64,000 nucleotides of DNA. Source: Photobacterium angustum. GTDB lineage: Bacteria > Pseudomonadota > Gammaproteobacteria > Enterobacterales > Vibrionaceae. The stretch is taken from positions 248,001 to 312,000 of the forward strand of contig NZ_MSCJ01000003.1 of assembly GCF_002954615.1 (NCBI RefSeq), read 5' to 3'. Each line of letters opens with the position of its first letter. Position 1 is the first letter of the stretch. The notes under the pieces were generated by a model. That model was given only the letters and a program-made list of their open reading frames with translations. It had not been told where the DNA came from and ran no database searches. The position numbers were made by a program, and so were the translations under genes. Below, piece by piece: positions 1 through 9,089 of the stretch.

Positions 1-1471
1 CCCCCCAGTTACCACGAAGCACTCGTCCATAATCAGGTAAACCAAACCCTTGGTTAAAAGCTGCAAATAGATTGACTTGATCCGTCAACGAATAAATTGC
101 ACCAAGGTTAAATACTGTTTCACTGTAATCATTCGTACCGCCGATTACATCATTGTAACCATATCCCCAAAGTGTTTTGGCATCTGAAGATTTAACACGC
201 ATGGTTTCATAACGTGCCCCCATTGATAGACGTAAATCTTCAGTGGCAAGAAAGTCTGCTTGTATAAACGGCGCAAGACTTTGGTATTCCATATTAGGAG
301 TTACATTCAGATCTGTATGTACTAACTTCTGAACGGTTTTATCCTGTAGCCCGTCTAAGCCAAACACCCATGAATCGTCTAAATCTAATAAGTCATAGCG
401 CTCATAAGAAAGTTTAAACCCTGATTTATCAGAAGAGATAATACCCTGATCGTTTTGAACCGTACTTGTCGCCCCCCAATTAGCATCACCAAATACAGCA
501 TCATAGTTTTGATAGAAGACTTGAGCGGTTAAAATTCCGTTCGCAAAATCATTGTGCTCATACTTCAGGTTATATAGTGCGACTTCATTCGTCACAGAAT
601 CCCCTACTGGATGCCCTTTTTCCACTGTGCCAGGGATGCCTTGATCAAAATCTCCCTTAATTGCAACATAATTATCATTACTGCCAATGTCATAGCGATT
701 AACCGTCATTTCAATACGCTGATCTAAGTCGTCACCAAAGTTATACCCACCTTTAAAGTAAATATCGCTCGCAGTGCTATCTTGCGTTTCACCTTGGATA
801 GAGTTCATGCCAACGGGGTTATTATTACCGTCATAATATAGCCCTTGTCGATCCCAAGAACCTGACAAGTAGAAGTCATAGATATTATCGAACTGGCTTA
901 GCGCGTAATAAACTTTACCACCGGTACCGTCATCATGAAGGTTGGTTGTTACACGCGTGCCGATAGTTTGTTTCCAATGGTCGCCGGGCTTCGCGGACTT
1001 AGTTACATAATTAATGATCCCGCCAGTTGCCCCCATACCTTGGGCAGCACTGGCACCGGCAATCACTTCGATCTTCTCCACCATTGATGGATCAATGGTG
1101 TAGCCATAGCGGTTACCGTTTCGTAAAGGGTTATTTTGAGGAACACCATCAACTAATATCAACGCATTTCGACCTCGTAAGCTTTCGCCTTGATTCGACA
1201 TTTTTTGACGACTTGGTGTCATACTTGGCACCATAGTCGCGATAATCGAAGTCAAATCATCAGAGACTGCTTTTTGTTGCTCAATCTCTTTAGCCGTAAT
1301 CACGGTTACTGCACCCGGGATTTTTTCTGCTTGCTGTTTTATTCTTGAAGCCGTTACAACCATGGTATCGAGTTGTTCAACATCTTGTTCATTTGACGTG
1401 TCTGCAAATGCATAGGAAGAAGCATTAAACGTTAATGCTAAAGTGATAGCCGAGAGTGTTTTTGTACTCAT
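1..1471 (-). CDS. TonB-dependent outer-membrane receptor (3' end outside window)
   Basis: Outer-membrane active transporter, probably for an iron-siderophore complex or haem. The reading frame starts at 1471 and runs off the window edge, so the C-terminal part of the barrel is missing. The start gives a signal peptide (MSTKTLSAITLALTFNASSYA), then a TonB-box-like stretch (DTMVVTASR) and a plug domain with the typical ESLRGRNALILVDGVPQ segment. The visible rest is beta-barrel-like, rich in Asp, Asn and aromatic residues. A near-perfect Fur box lies about 50 bp upstream, so the gene is probably induced by iron limitation. The family is clear; the substrate cannot be read from the sequence. Confidence 0.9.
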   Translation of the reverse strand, partial: MSTKTLSAITLALTFNASSYAFADTSNEQDVEQLDTMVVTASRIKQQAEKIPGAVTVITAKEIEQQKAVSDDLTSIIATMVPSMTPSRQKMSNQGESLRGRNALILVDGVPQNNPLRNGNRYGYTIDPSMVEKIEVIAGASAAQGMGATGGIINYVTKSAKPGDHWKQTIGTRVTTNLHDDGTGGKVYYALSQFDNIYDFYLSGSWDRQGLYYDGNNNPVGMNSIQGETQDSTASDIYFKGGYNFGDDLDQRIEMTVNRYDIGSNDNYVAIKGDFDQGIPGTVEKGHPVGDSVTNEVALYNLKYEHNDFANGILTAQVFYQNYDAVFGDANWGATSTVQNDQGIISSDKSGFKLSYERYDLLDLDDSWVFGLDGLQDKTVQKLVHTDLNVTPNMEYQSLAPFIQADFLATEDLRLSMGARYETMRVKSSDAKTLWGYGYNDVIGGTNDYSETVFNLGAIYSLTDQVNLFAAFNQGFGLPDYGRVLRGNWG

Positions 1472-1947
1472 TGGAGATACAACCTTAAAAGTTATCCAAA
1501 AATCATAGCGGCGCGAATGATAATGCAAATAATTATCACTTAATAGACTATTGTTGCGGTTGAATTTTGAACAACGAAGGAAAGGTAAATCATTAAGAAA
1601 AGTAAGATTTATAGGCTTTAACTATTGTTTTTCAATAAAAAATCACATTATTTTTTTGTTTCATGTAAGTGATAATTTGTTAAAAACAATTAAATGGAAA
1701 CTTAGTTTTTAAAAGTAAAAACTAAAAATATCTTATTTAAACATACAAAATTAAACCTTTTTCAGTAATAACATCACGCCAAGTTATTTGTTAGATAAAC
1801 AATAATGTATATATTTTTTAGTTACGATATTTTAAATTTCACGGCAATAGTGAACAAAACAGCACTTTATATTCTTCGAATATTACTTTGTGTCTAAAGC
1901 ACATAGTCATTTTTCATGCAGTAATTAACTTATTTAAAGGACTTCAA
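1472..1947. other. Divergent intergenic region, 476 bp
   Basis: AT-rich spacer between two divergently transcribed genes. It holds the Fur box at 1519-1537 close to the receptor gene and a Shine-Dalgarno (AAAGGA, about 1936-1941) for the rightward gene. I see no convincing small gene in it. Confidence 0.6.
1519..1537. promoter_or_regulatory. Fur box
   Basis: GATAATGCAAATAATTATC matches the 19-bp Fur consensus GATAATGATAATCATTATC at 16 of 19 positions and keeps the outer inverted repeat. It sits between the start of the TonB-dependent receptor (1471) and its likely promoter, which fits iron-dependent repression. Confidence 0.8.
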
Positions 1948-2784
1948 ATGAGAAAAAGTTCACTTCTCATAGCAGCGTTGCTTGCTATTAGTACCTCCAC
2001 TTTTTCAAAAGCCATGGCTGAAACCGTAACAATGCATAAAGATATTCAAGGAATATCTAAGATCTCTTTAAATTCAGCGGGTAAACTTTTCATTCAGCAA
2101 GGAAATAAGAACTCTCTTAAAATAGAAATTGATAAAGAGCTCATTCCTGAACTAAATGTATCCAAAACGTGGAACATGCTCAATTTAGGCCTGAAACATA
2201 GCTATAACTATCACCCTAACTCAGTGAAATATTATGTTGTTATGAAAGATATCAGCCAAGTCAGTACAAAAAACTCAGGGCAAGTTATTATTTCTTCAAA
2301 CATCAAGGGTAAAGATCTTGATTTAAATGTCGAAAATAGCGGTAGTATTTCGACTAAACAGATTAATGTCAGTCATTCAACCAAAATTGCACTTGCTAAT
2401 AGTGGCAGTATCTCCGTTGGTAACTTAAATACAAATGACCTCGATCTTAGTCTTAAAAATAGTGGTTCAATTGCTATCAGTAACCTTCATGCAAAAAATC
2501 TTGATTCATCACTTACCAATAGTGGTTCCGTCAATATTTATGGAGGTAAAGTAAACTTACAAACTATTAAGCTTGCCAACTCAGGAACATATAAATCACA
2601 GCTCCAAGCAAGTCGTGCAGATATTCATATTTCAGGCTCTGGCAGTGTTTATGCAGACGTTAAAGATCAAGCTTCGGTAAATATTTCAGGAAGTGGTGAT
2701 CTCTACGTTAAAGGGAAGCCTGCGTTTAAATCAGTATCAATAACAGGCTCAGGGCAAATACACTCAATGCAAACTTTCCACTAG
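1948..2784 (+). CDS. Exported GIN-domain (DUF2807-like) beta-helical protein
   Basis: The start at 1948 is chosen because it has an AAAGGA Shine-Dalgarno and gives a clean signal peptide (MRKSSLLIAALLAISTSTFSKAMA); an upstream in-frame start at 1888 would put extra residues before it. The mature part is a series of short strands around repeated N-S-G-S or G-S-G turns (KNSGQV, ENSGSI, ANSGSI, KNSGSI, TNSGSV, ANSGTY, SGSGSV, SGSGDL, TGSGQI), the pattern of the putative auto-transporter adhesin head GIN family. A right-handed beta-helix is likely. The protein is probably periplasmic or surface-located, with no known enzymatic function. It is monocistronic. Confidence 0.75.
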   Translation: MRKSSLLIAALLAISTSTFSKAMAETVTMHKDIQGISKISLNSAGKLFIQQGNKNSLKIEIDKELIPELNVSKTWNMLNLGLKHSYNYHPNSVKYYVVMKDISQVSTKNSGQVIISSNIKGKDLDLNVENSGSISTKQINVSHSTKIALANSGSISVGNLNTNDLDLSLKNSGSIAISNLHAKNLDSSLTNSGSVNIYGGKVNLQTIKLANSGTYKSQLQASRADIHISGSGSVYADVKDQASVNISGSGDLYVKGKPAFKSVSITGSGQIHSMQTFH

Positions 2785-2879
2785 AATAAACACCACTAGC
2801 ATGTAATTTGATAGCAACTGTGAATGTAAATTGCTCCTAAAAAATGTATAAAATTTCAGGTAAGAACCATAACGAAAAA

Positions 2880-2907
2880 ACGGCTCGATGCAAAAGCAAA
2901 GAGCCGT
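2880..2907 (-). terminator. Rho-independent terminator of ackA
   Basis: Inverted repeat ACGGCTC (2880-2886) / GAGCCGT (2901-2907). Read on the minus strand the second arm is followed by six T residues, so it terminates leftward transcription from ackA. Two further small hairpins (ATACTTTGG/CCAAAGTAT near 2930-2949 and CCGAG/CTCGG at 2951-2968) lie between it and the ackA stop. Confidence 0.8.
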
Positions 2908-2990
2908 CTTTCCGTTCCATATACTTTGGGGTTCCAAACCAAAGTATCACCCGAGCCGTTCCACTCGGAAATCTAGTACGTCATTGTCAC

Positions 2991-4196
2991 TTATGCGTGC
3001 AATAGCGCCATTGATTCTTTTGCAATTACCCACTCTTCATTGGTTGGGATAACCATTGCTAGCGGCGTATTTGGCTTAGTGATAATACCTTGTGCGCCAA
3101 AACGTGCAGCGGCATTACCTTCAACATCTTCTTGGTAACCAAAGATCTTCATTAAACGTAGGATTTCACTACGGATTGGCATTGCGTTTTCGCCGATACC
3201 ACCAGTGAAAATGATGCCGTCTAGTTCATCAAGTGCAACCATGTATGATGCAATGTATTTTGCTACGCGGTAAGTAAATAGCTCAAACGCTAGCTTAGCA
3301 CCATGATAATGAGGATGGTTTTCATCTTCCATTGCTTCAATGATGCCGCGACAGTCGCTTGTAAAGCCAGAAACACCTAGGAAACCAGAATTAGTAACCA
3401 ATTCTTTCTCTAGACGCTCTTTGGTCCAGCCTTTCTTTAATAGGTACTCAAGTACACTTGGGTCGATATCACCACAACGTGTACCCATCATTAAGCCAGC
3501 AAGCGGCGTGAAGCCCATTGATGTATCAATACTTTCACCGTTTTTAACCACACATACTGATGCGCCGTTACCTAGGTGAACAGAAATAAAGCTTGATGCG
3601 TCAACTGGCTTATTAACCACTTTCGCCGCTTCACGCGTTACGAAGTAGTGGCTTGTGCCGTGGAAGCCGTAACGACGGATGTTGTACTCTTTGCTAACTT
3701 CTTGAGAAATTGCGTATGTATATGCTTTTTCAGGCATTGTCTGGTGGAATGCAGTATCAAAAATTGCATACTGAGACAGTGTTGGGAATGCCTTACTTGC
3801 TGCACGCATACCAATAACGTGTGCAGGGTTATGTAGTGGTGCTAGATCGCTTAAAGACTCAATATCAGCGATAACTTTTTCATCAATCTTAACAGTATGA
3901 TCAAATAAGTTACCACCTTGAACAACACGGTGACCCACAGCGACGATATCTTCTTTTAGACCAAGTTCGTCCACTAAATCTACAATACGATCAATCGCTT
4001 GTTGATGATGGTGTTCTAAACCATCAAGCTTGTATTCGTGCTTTTCACCATTTACTTTCCAGCTAACTACTGCTTCAGGGAGGCCGAAGCACTCACCAAG
4101 GCCGCTTAACGTAGCTTCACCGTTGACAGTATCAATTAAAGCAAATTTAAGTGAAGAACTACCAGAATTGATTACAAGAACTAAAGAATTGCTCAT
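2991..4196 (-). CDS. ackA: Acetate kinase
   Basis: Cytoplasmic kinase converting acetate and ATP to acetyl phosphate and ADP, reversibly. The 401 residues match the family's usual length. The N-terminus has the phosphate-binding LVINSGSSSLKF motif. Further family signatures are visible: GHRVVQGG (substrate Arg), FDTAFHQTMP (catalytic Asp), RYGFHGTSH, HLGNGAS, the DTSMGFTPLAGLMMGTR block and FTGGIGENA. No pta lies next to it; in vibrios a second ackA copy without pta occurs on chromosome II, which fits this location. A terminator follows at 2880-2907. Confidence 0.95.
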   Translation of the reverse strand: MSNSLVLVINSGSSSLKFALIDTVNGEATLSGLGECFGLPEAVVSWKVNGEKHEYKLDGLEHHHQQAIDRIVDLVDELGLKEDIVAVGHRVVQGGNLFDHTVKIDEKVIADIESLSDLAPLHNPAHVIGMRAASKAFPTLSQYAIFDTAFHQTMPEKAYTYAISQEVSKEYNIRRYGFHGTSHYFVTREAAKVVNKPVDASSFISVHLGNGASVCVVKNGESIDTSMGFTPLAGLMMGTRCGDIDPSVLEYLLKKGWTKERLEKELVTNSGFLGVSGFTSDCRGIIEAMEDENHPHYHGAKLAFELFTYRVAKYIASYMVALDELDGIIFTGGIGENAMPIRSEILRLMKIFGYQEDVEGNAAARFGAQGIITKPNTPLAMVIPTNEEWVIAKESMALLHA

Positions 4197-4625
4197 GGTT
4201 ATCTCATCATTATTTTTAAGGGCAAATTTCGGATATCACTATCCACTTTGAAGCTAGCTCACTGAAAATGTCGAAAAAGGTATCTCTCAACAAGCTTGCT
4301 CAACCATCTTACTCAATTTATTTTGAATGTCTCAACTTTTGTTTTAAAAAAAACTCAAAAATTGAATTTTCACTGGTTCAGATCAATTTTTTAACTAAAA
4401 ATCGATTTTCACAGCATAAAAATTCATCCAAATTTCAAATTTAGTTGATCATTTACCGTAGAGTTAACCATAAAATACGAATTTTCAGCATTGAATAATT
4501 GTAAATCAATGTAATATTTTCAACTTAGGCTAGAATCAATAACAAAAAGGCATACAGGAAGGGAGCATTTCAAAATTGCGAATGCTTTTATAAAATAACT
4601 AAAAATAAGTTTAAAACTTACAATA
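4197..4625. other. Intergenic region upstream of ackA, 429 bp
   Basis: Strongly AT-rich. It holds the ackA promoter region and the end of the downstream minus-strand gene. No RNA gene, repeat or operator stood out. Confidence 0.5.
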
Positions 4626-5288
4626 TTATTTTATATAATCTAAATAATATTGATAAAGCTCATCTACTTGGGTACTACACATTAACGGCATTGCTGCTTT
4701 TAATGCAGATTTTGGCCAATTCCACCACTGCATCTCTAGCAATAAAGCGATCTGTTGCTCTGTAAATCGTTTTTTAACACATCGCGATGGGTTACCCACC
4801 ACAACAGAATAGGGTTCAACATCTTTTGTTACAACGGCACGAGTACCAATCACGGCACCATCAGCTATTTTTACTCCAGGTAAAATAACGCACTCAGCCC
4901 CAAACCAAACATCGTTCCCAACAACCGTATCGCCCGCTCGTTGGATCCCTGTTTTGACGCCATCTCCAAATTCTTGGAAATCAAATGGGAACGTCGAGAT
5001 CCAATCATGTCGGTGCCCTTGATTACCCGACAACATGAACACGACTCCTGTGGCAATTGAGCAATAACGGCCAATAATTAATTGATCGACATCACCAAAC
5101 AGACCTGACTGCCAAACTTCAATAGTGGATTTATCACCAAGTAGATAGTGAACACATTGATCTTCAAAATGGTGCTGATGGTAATAGCCAGAATAATAAC
5201 TGTAATCTCCAACTTTAATATTAGGATTAGTGATATAGCGGTTAATTTCATACCCTCCTAACCAAGAGGGAAAAATAGAGGATTCCAT
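4626..5288 (-). CDS. CatB-type xenobiotic acetyltransferase (hexapeptide repeat)
   Basis: Left-handed beta-helix acetyltransferase of the CatB/XAT family, which acetylates chloramphenicol or related hydroxyl substrates with acetyl-CoA. Family signatures: NPNIKVGDYSYYSGYYH near the N-terminus, GRYCSIATGV, GNQGHRHDWISTFPF with the catalytic His near residue 92, AGDTVVGNDVWFG, hexapeptide repeats to GTRAVVTKDVEPYSVV, and the C-terminal WWNWP. At 220 residues it is about 10 longer than typical CatB; the extra residues fall in the loop around STIEVWQSGLFG before the first hexapeptide coil. Environmental members often do not confer resistance, so substrate and phenotype are open. Confidence 0.88.
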   Translation of the reverse strand: MESSIFPSWLGGYEINRYITNPNIKVGDYSYYSGYYHQHHFEDQCVHYLLGDKSTIEVWQSGLFGDVDQLIIGRYCSIATGVVFMLSGNQGHRHDWISTFPFDFQEFGDGVKTGIQRAGDTVVGNDVWFGAECVILPGVKIADGAVIGTRAVVTKDVEPYSVVVGNPSRCVKKRFTEQQIALLLEMQWWNWPKSALKAAMPLMCSTQVDELYQYYLDYIK

Positions 5289-5364
5289 ATCAAACCTTCT
5301 TTGTGTTTATTGGTGTAAAAAGCGTATTATTAATGGTGTATTAACCTTTTTGGATATAACCACA

Positions 5365-5820
5365 ATGATTGCTCAACTCTATAACGCTTATTTAGGTGAA
5401 CTTTATGGCATTGTTTTTTTCAAGACCTTTGCTGAAAAGTATAGTGACGATAGCCATAACAACAAATGGCAAACATTAATAAAGGTTGAAGAACTAACAG
5501 CTAAATGTTTAAAAGAAGGACTTGAAGCGTTAGGACACCCTTGCCCCGATTACGATCAAGATATGGAAGATAAAGGTCTTGCAGATGCTAACAAATGGCT
5601 AGCATTACCTTGGCAAGAGTTAGTCGATACCATGGTGCCATGGGTTGCTCCCTATCAGCAGCGCTACCAACAACAGGCTGATGAAGCCTCAGAACATCGC
5701 TATTTATTTACGTTAGTCGCTGATCATGAAAATGCGATTTATGATTATTTGCTGGCAGAGCAACGAGGGGATAACAACGCCCTTGATATATTGACAACAT
5801 TTATTAATAAATACGCCTAA
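5365..5820 (+). CDS. Small ferritin-like helical protein, function unknown
   Basis: A 151-residue, highly acidic, all-helical cytoplasmic protein. The ATG at 5365 is preferred, with a GGAT stretch about 10 nt upstream; a TTG start at 5350 is also possible. Helices carry Glu and His spaced as in ferritin-like or rubrerythrin-like bundles (GELYGIVFFKTFAEKY, KVEELTAKC, ASEHRYLF, VADHENAIYDY), so a ferritin-like fold is plausible but not proven. It is transcribed divergently from the CatB-like gene with a 76-bp gap between starts. Confidence 0.6.
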   Translation: MIAQLYNAYLGELYGIVFFKTFAEKYSDDSHNNKWQTLIKVEELTAKCLKEGLEALGHPCPDYDQDMEDKGLADANKWLALPWQELVDTMVPWVAPYQQRYQQQADEASEHRYLFTLVADHENAIYDYLLAEQRGDNNALDILTTFINKYA

Positions 5821-6039
5821 TTATTTTATTAGAGCAAGATTTACCTTCCCCCTTGCTCTAATAACCTACTGATAAAAAACAAATTCCTTTTAAGTCACAT
5901 ACCTTTTTCACAGCCAGATAACCATACCCTTTCATTTACCTGACATTTGAACGATGTTTTTAATTAACAATATACAAAACACATTCAGTTGCTGAATACT
6001 CGCTATTAAACGAGGCTATTGTTTAACAAGGCTTAGATT

Positions 6040-6315
6040 TTGAAAAGAAAGTACTCTTACTTTCTCTACTTACTGCAACAGCATTTGTTGGCTGTAAATC
6101 ATTACCTATTCGCTCCAATGCAAACATAGCAACCCCTGCAGCAACGTATTGTGTTGAGAATGACGGTCAATGGTTACTTATTGAAAACATGGACGGTAGC
6201 AAAACTGGATTCCGTCGCTTCATGACGGAAGCTAATGTGACGCATGGACATTCCAACGTGGTAACTGTAAAACAAGAGTTGATACTCCATCGTTTACGGT
6301 TCAACACAATAATTG
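6040..6315 (+). pseudogene. Decayed DUF333 lipoprotein gene
   Basis: This stretch aligns along its whole length with the intact lipoprotein gene at 6966-7229. The start codon position reads TTG instead of ATG, and one base is missing about three codons in. The body then reads KVLLLSLLTATAFVGCKSLP (lipobox kept) and ATPAATYCVEN, with another one-base change before an in-frame TAA where the intact gene has a Gln codon. The C-terminal part is still recognisable in the shifted frame (DAWTFQRGNCK). Several independent lesions make this a clear pseudogene rather than a sequencing error. Confidence 0.82.
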
Positions 6316-6355
6316 ATTGTCCAATCGCTCTATTATTAATATCGGAAGGTTAATG

Positions 6356-6724
6356 ATGAAAAAATTACTACTTGTTGTTGGTTTACTGCTTTCAGGCTCT
6401 GTTTTTGCGTTTGGTAATCCAGCATCAGATTTCTGTGTTCAACATGGTGGTCATGTTGATATTCGTACTCCAATGGGTGGCGACGGTGAAAAAGGTTACT
6501 GTGTCTTTAACGACGGTAGCTCATGTGAAGAATACGCATTTATGAAAGGCCAATGTAAGCCTTCAGGTAAAACACATAAACAAAAATTAGTCGACCACTG
6601 TGTTAAAAAAGGTGGATTTGCTACAGGTGATGTATGTAAGTTCGCAAAATGGAATACAACATGTGATCTAGAAGATTTCTATAATCACAAGTGTAACCGT
6701 AAAAAAGGTAATCGCGTTTACTAA
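6356..6724 (+). CDS. DUF333-family cysteine-rich exported protein
   Basis: Small secreted or periplasmic protein. The start at 6356 gives MKKLLLVVGLLLSGSVFA, a signal peptide matching the paralogue at 7261; GGAAGG just upstream is the ribosome site. The ATG at 6353 is also possible. The mature protein has the DUF333 pattern NPASDFCVQHGG...GYCVFNDGSSCEEYAFMKGQC, then a second Cys-rich half (DHCVKKGG...DVCKFAKWNTTCDLEDFYNHKC) that looks like a diverged repeat of the first. All Cys residues are paired in spacing, suggesting disulphides. Function unknown; E. coli members are small heat- or stress-linked envelope proteins. Confidence 0.8.
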   Translation: MKKLLLVVGLLLSGSVFAFGNPASDFCVQHGGHVDIRTPMGGDGEKGYCVFNDGSSCEEYAFMKGQCKPSGKTHKQKLVDHCVKKGGFATGDVCKFAKWNTTCDLEDFYNHKCNRKKGNRVY

Positions 6725-6762
6725 GTGATTAATCTCTTCCCCCTGATTGATCACTTTTTAAA

Positions 6763-6795
6763 AATACCGCTTAACAAGTGTTAAGCGGTATTTTT
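6763..6795 (+). terminator. Rho-independent terminator
   Basis: TACCGCTTAA (6765-6774) pairs with TTAAGCGGTA (6781-6790) around a six-base loop, flanked by A and T runs. It ends the transcript of the 6356-6724 gene. Confidence 0.88.
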
Positions 6796-6965
6796 ATATT
6801 CAAACTGTTCCCCTCTTATTTTCCATTCCTTATAACCTTACTAATAGTCATGTTTTGTCATTTCGCTGACATTCGAACAGTGTTTCAAATGCACAATACG
6901 CCCGAACCATTCACCATGTGAATAGATATACAAAACGATGCCATCGTTAAAATAAGGATTAGATT

Positions 6966-7229
6966 ATGAAAAAGACAGTATTGCTACTTTCTCTTATTGC
7001 TTCAGCCTCATTGGTTGGTTGTAAAACACTACCGACTCAACCAACTGCAAACATGGCAAATCCTGCAGCAACATACTGTGTTGAACATGGTGGCAATTAT
7101 CAAATCACAACGAATAAAGATGGTAGCCAAGCTGGCGTCTGTCATTTCAAGAACGGTAGCCAATGTGATGGATGGGAATATCTACGTGGTGAATGTAAAC
7201 CTGCTGCTGACAAACCAATTTTGTACTAA
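6966..7229 (+). CDS. DUF333-family lipoprotein
   Basis: An 87-residue lipoprotein. The signal MKKTVLLLSLIASASLVGC ends in a good lipobox (LVGC). The mature part is one DUF333 unit (NPAATYCVEHGGNY...AGVCHFKNGSQCDGWEYLRGEC). AAGGAT lies just upstream of the start. It is the intact sister of the pseudogene at 6040-6315 and is followed 31 bp later by another DUF333 gene, probably in the same transcript. The family has no firmly established biochemical role. Confidence 0.82.
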   Translation: MKKTVLLLSLIASASLVGCKTLPTQPTANMANPAATYCVEHGGNYQITTNKDGSQAGVCHFKNGSQCDGWEYLRGECKPAADKPILY

Positions 7230-7260
7230 TTTCAGTCATTATTAAAAAGAGAAAATTAAC

Positions 7261-7626
7261 ATGAAAAAGTTTTTATTACTGATTGGATTATTAATTTCAG
7301 CGACCGCTTGTGCTGGCGGCCCACATGGTAATCCAGCTTCTATCTATTGCGAACACCATGGTGGTCAATCAGTTATTGTTGATGGCCAAGGTTACTGCCG
7401 TCTACCTAGCGGTCAAATGTGTGACGAGTGGGCATACAAAGAAGGCAACTGTTCACAGCACAAACAGAACAAGAAGCAAAAATGGGTGAACTACTGTGTA
7501 AAACACAAAGGTACCGCTATTGGTAACAAGTGTCATTTTAATAAACAAGGTACACAATGTAGCTTAAAATCCTTTTACAATGGCACCTGTAAAAAGCACC
7601 ACCATAAACACCCGAAAGTATATTAA
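7261..7626 (+). CDS. DUF333-family cysteine-rich exported protein
   Basis: A 121-residue paralogue of the 6356-6724 protein with the same two-half layout: NPASIYCEHHGG...GYCRLPSGQMCDEWAYKEGNC, then NYCVKHKGTAIGNKCHFNKQGTQCSLKSFYNGTC and a His/Lys-rich tail (KKHHHKHPKVY). The signal peptide is MKKFLLLIGLLISATACAGG; a Cys falls near the cleavage point but the lipobox is weak, so it may be soluble. The His-rich end could bind metal; that is inference only. Confidence 0.8.
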   Translation: MKKFLLLIGLLISATACAGGPHGNPASIYCEHHGGQSVIVDGQGYCRLPSGQMCDEWAYKEGNCSQHKQNKKQKWVNYCVKHKGTAIGNKCHFNKQGTQCSLKSFYNGTCKKHHHKHPKVY

Positions 7627-7711
7627 GATTTTTGATTCGTAATATTAAATAAAGACAGCTCAATCAAAACTCTTTCTAGTTAAAAATATATAAGAGTTGG
7701 GCTGTTTTCGT

Positions 7712-8950
7712 TTACTTCTTTATTTTATCGCTAGCTATCGATGTTGTTTGAAGCATCATATCTGACGATGATGATCCCCATGATGTCGTCCAATCATCCA
7801 GTTTCATTGCAGGCTTTTCCTCTGCGTTATCCGTTTCTATAGTGTTAGGCTCTGTCATCGATATTGCTATATCTTCCTTTATTGATGTTTCATGATTATC
7901 ACTCATGTCATCTTGAGTCTCGCCCAGTAATTCAATATCAGCAAGGGTTGGACGATACCCTTTTCGACCATAGCAATCGTCTAATAACGTAATGATCGAA
8001 TGAGGAATAACAGGTTGATTCTTTAATACTTTATAAACTTCCTTCGCAATATTTTGAACATTTAGGATAGATTCAATACCAATGAGAGGAGCCGCCTCAT
8101 CTCTTGCCACTCTTGCTTTTTTATAACCGCCAGCATATGCCATTGAAAACCAAATATAAGCAATCGCGGCATTATTTGCACATGCGCCTAAATGCATTTT
8201 ACCTATAAAATATTGTGCTTCGGGATGATTATGTTCCGCAGCTCGCTCTAACCAGTATTTGACACGCTCCACATCCCTCTCAACACCTAAGCCGGCTTTA
8301 TAGCAAAATGCCGTTTTCATTAAACCATCAAGATCATTGTGTTTTGCTGCTTGTATCCGCCAATAAAAGGCTTGTTCTGGTAAGTAATGATCGGTTTCTT
8401 CAACGACATACCAATCGGAAAGAAACAGTAAAGCAGGAAGAAAGCCTTCAGTTGCTGCTTGTTGAATATAATCAATACCCAAAGTTGAATCAGCTTCGAC
8501 TCCTTTGCCTTGGATCAGTAACAAGCCAAAATGAAACAATGATTCAGGTGATTTTTGCTTTGCATCAATAAACGCTTGCCAGTAATTAGCTTTTAGCATT
8601 GCTTGTTGATCCAAGGGATCTCGACGATATAGACGAGCCAAGGCATATTGCGCCATTTCATTATCTTGCGCCGCCGCTTTTTCGTACCATTCAATTGCCG
8701 CAATAGGATTTGTCACTTCACATTCTTTTGCTAAAGATAACTGACTCGGTATATGCCCAGTACTAGCTTTATAAATTTTTTCTTCTCGTTCGGCCTGTTT
8801 GGCCTTTTCTAATACTTGTTTATATTTAATGTCTTTCAATATTTGCTGCTGTTTTTCTTGCTGCTGCATATTTCTGGTAGCAAAGTAACGTGAAATCAAC
8901 CAGCATAAAACGATAATAGGGATAATAAACAGCCAAGTAACATCAAACAT
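7712..8950 (-). CDS. Membrane-anchored Sel1-repeat protein
   Basis: One N-terminal transmembrane helix (FDVTWLFIIPIIVLCWLISRYF) is followed by a Gln/Lys/Glu-rich coiled-coil stretch (about residues 20-60), then Sel1-like helical repeats (NPIAAIEWYEKAAAQDNEMAQYALARLY; SLFHFGLLLIQGKGVEADSTLG; VERVKYWLERAAEHNHPEAQYFIGKMHLG). The C-terminal tail is acidic and probably unstructured. The ATG at 8950 places the helix directly at the N-terminus and is preferred; a start at 8977 would add nine residues. Such proteins usually act as scaffolds for protein-protein contacts. No partner is evident nearby. Confidence 0.75.
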   Translation of the reverse strand: MFDVTWLFIIPIIVLCWLISRYFATRNMQQQEKQQQILKDIKYKQVLEKAKQAEREEKIYKASTGHIPSQLSLAKECEVTNPIAAIEWYEKAAAQDNEMAQYALARLYRRDPLDQQAMLKANYWQAFIDAKQKSPESLFHFGLLLIQGKGVEADSTLGIDYIQQAATEGFLPALLFLSDWYVVEETDHYLPEQAFYWRIQAAKHNDLDGLMKTAFCYKAGLGVERDVERVKYWLERAAEHNHPEAQYFIGKMHLGACANNAAIAYIWFSMAYAGGYKKARVARDEAAPLIGIESILNVQNIAKEVYKVLKNQPVIPHSIITLLDDCYGRKGYRPTLADIELLGETQDDMSDNHETSIKEDIAISMTEPNTIETDNAEEKPAMKLDDWTTSWGSSSSDMMLQTTSIASDKIKK

Positions 8951-9037
8951 AATCACTAACTCAAGTCGCGGACGCATAGGAGTGATTATCGGCTAACACA
9001 CAATAAACTAAAGTAACTGTCTATAACCATTAGACCT

Positions 9038-9050
9038 TGATCATTGTTCC
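9038..9050 (+). repeat. Outlying RctB-type iteron
   Basis: TGATCATTGTTCC, identical to the site at 20916-20928 near the origin. It lies between the Sel1-repeat and DUF11 genes, about 12 kb from the iteron array. GATC at the core means Dam methylation could affect binding. Confidence 0.6.
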
Positions 9051-9089
9051 AGTATTTTCATTGCCAATATTGCGATATAAACAAGTAGT

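Noticed and set aside
5829..5861. Terminator after the ferritin-like gene
   Set aside because: An inverted repeat (TTAGAGCAAG/CTTGCTCTAA) exists, but it has a large loop and no T run; too weak to call.
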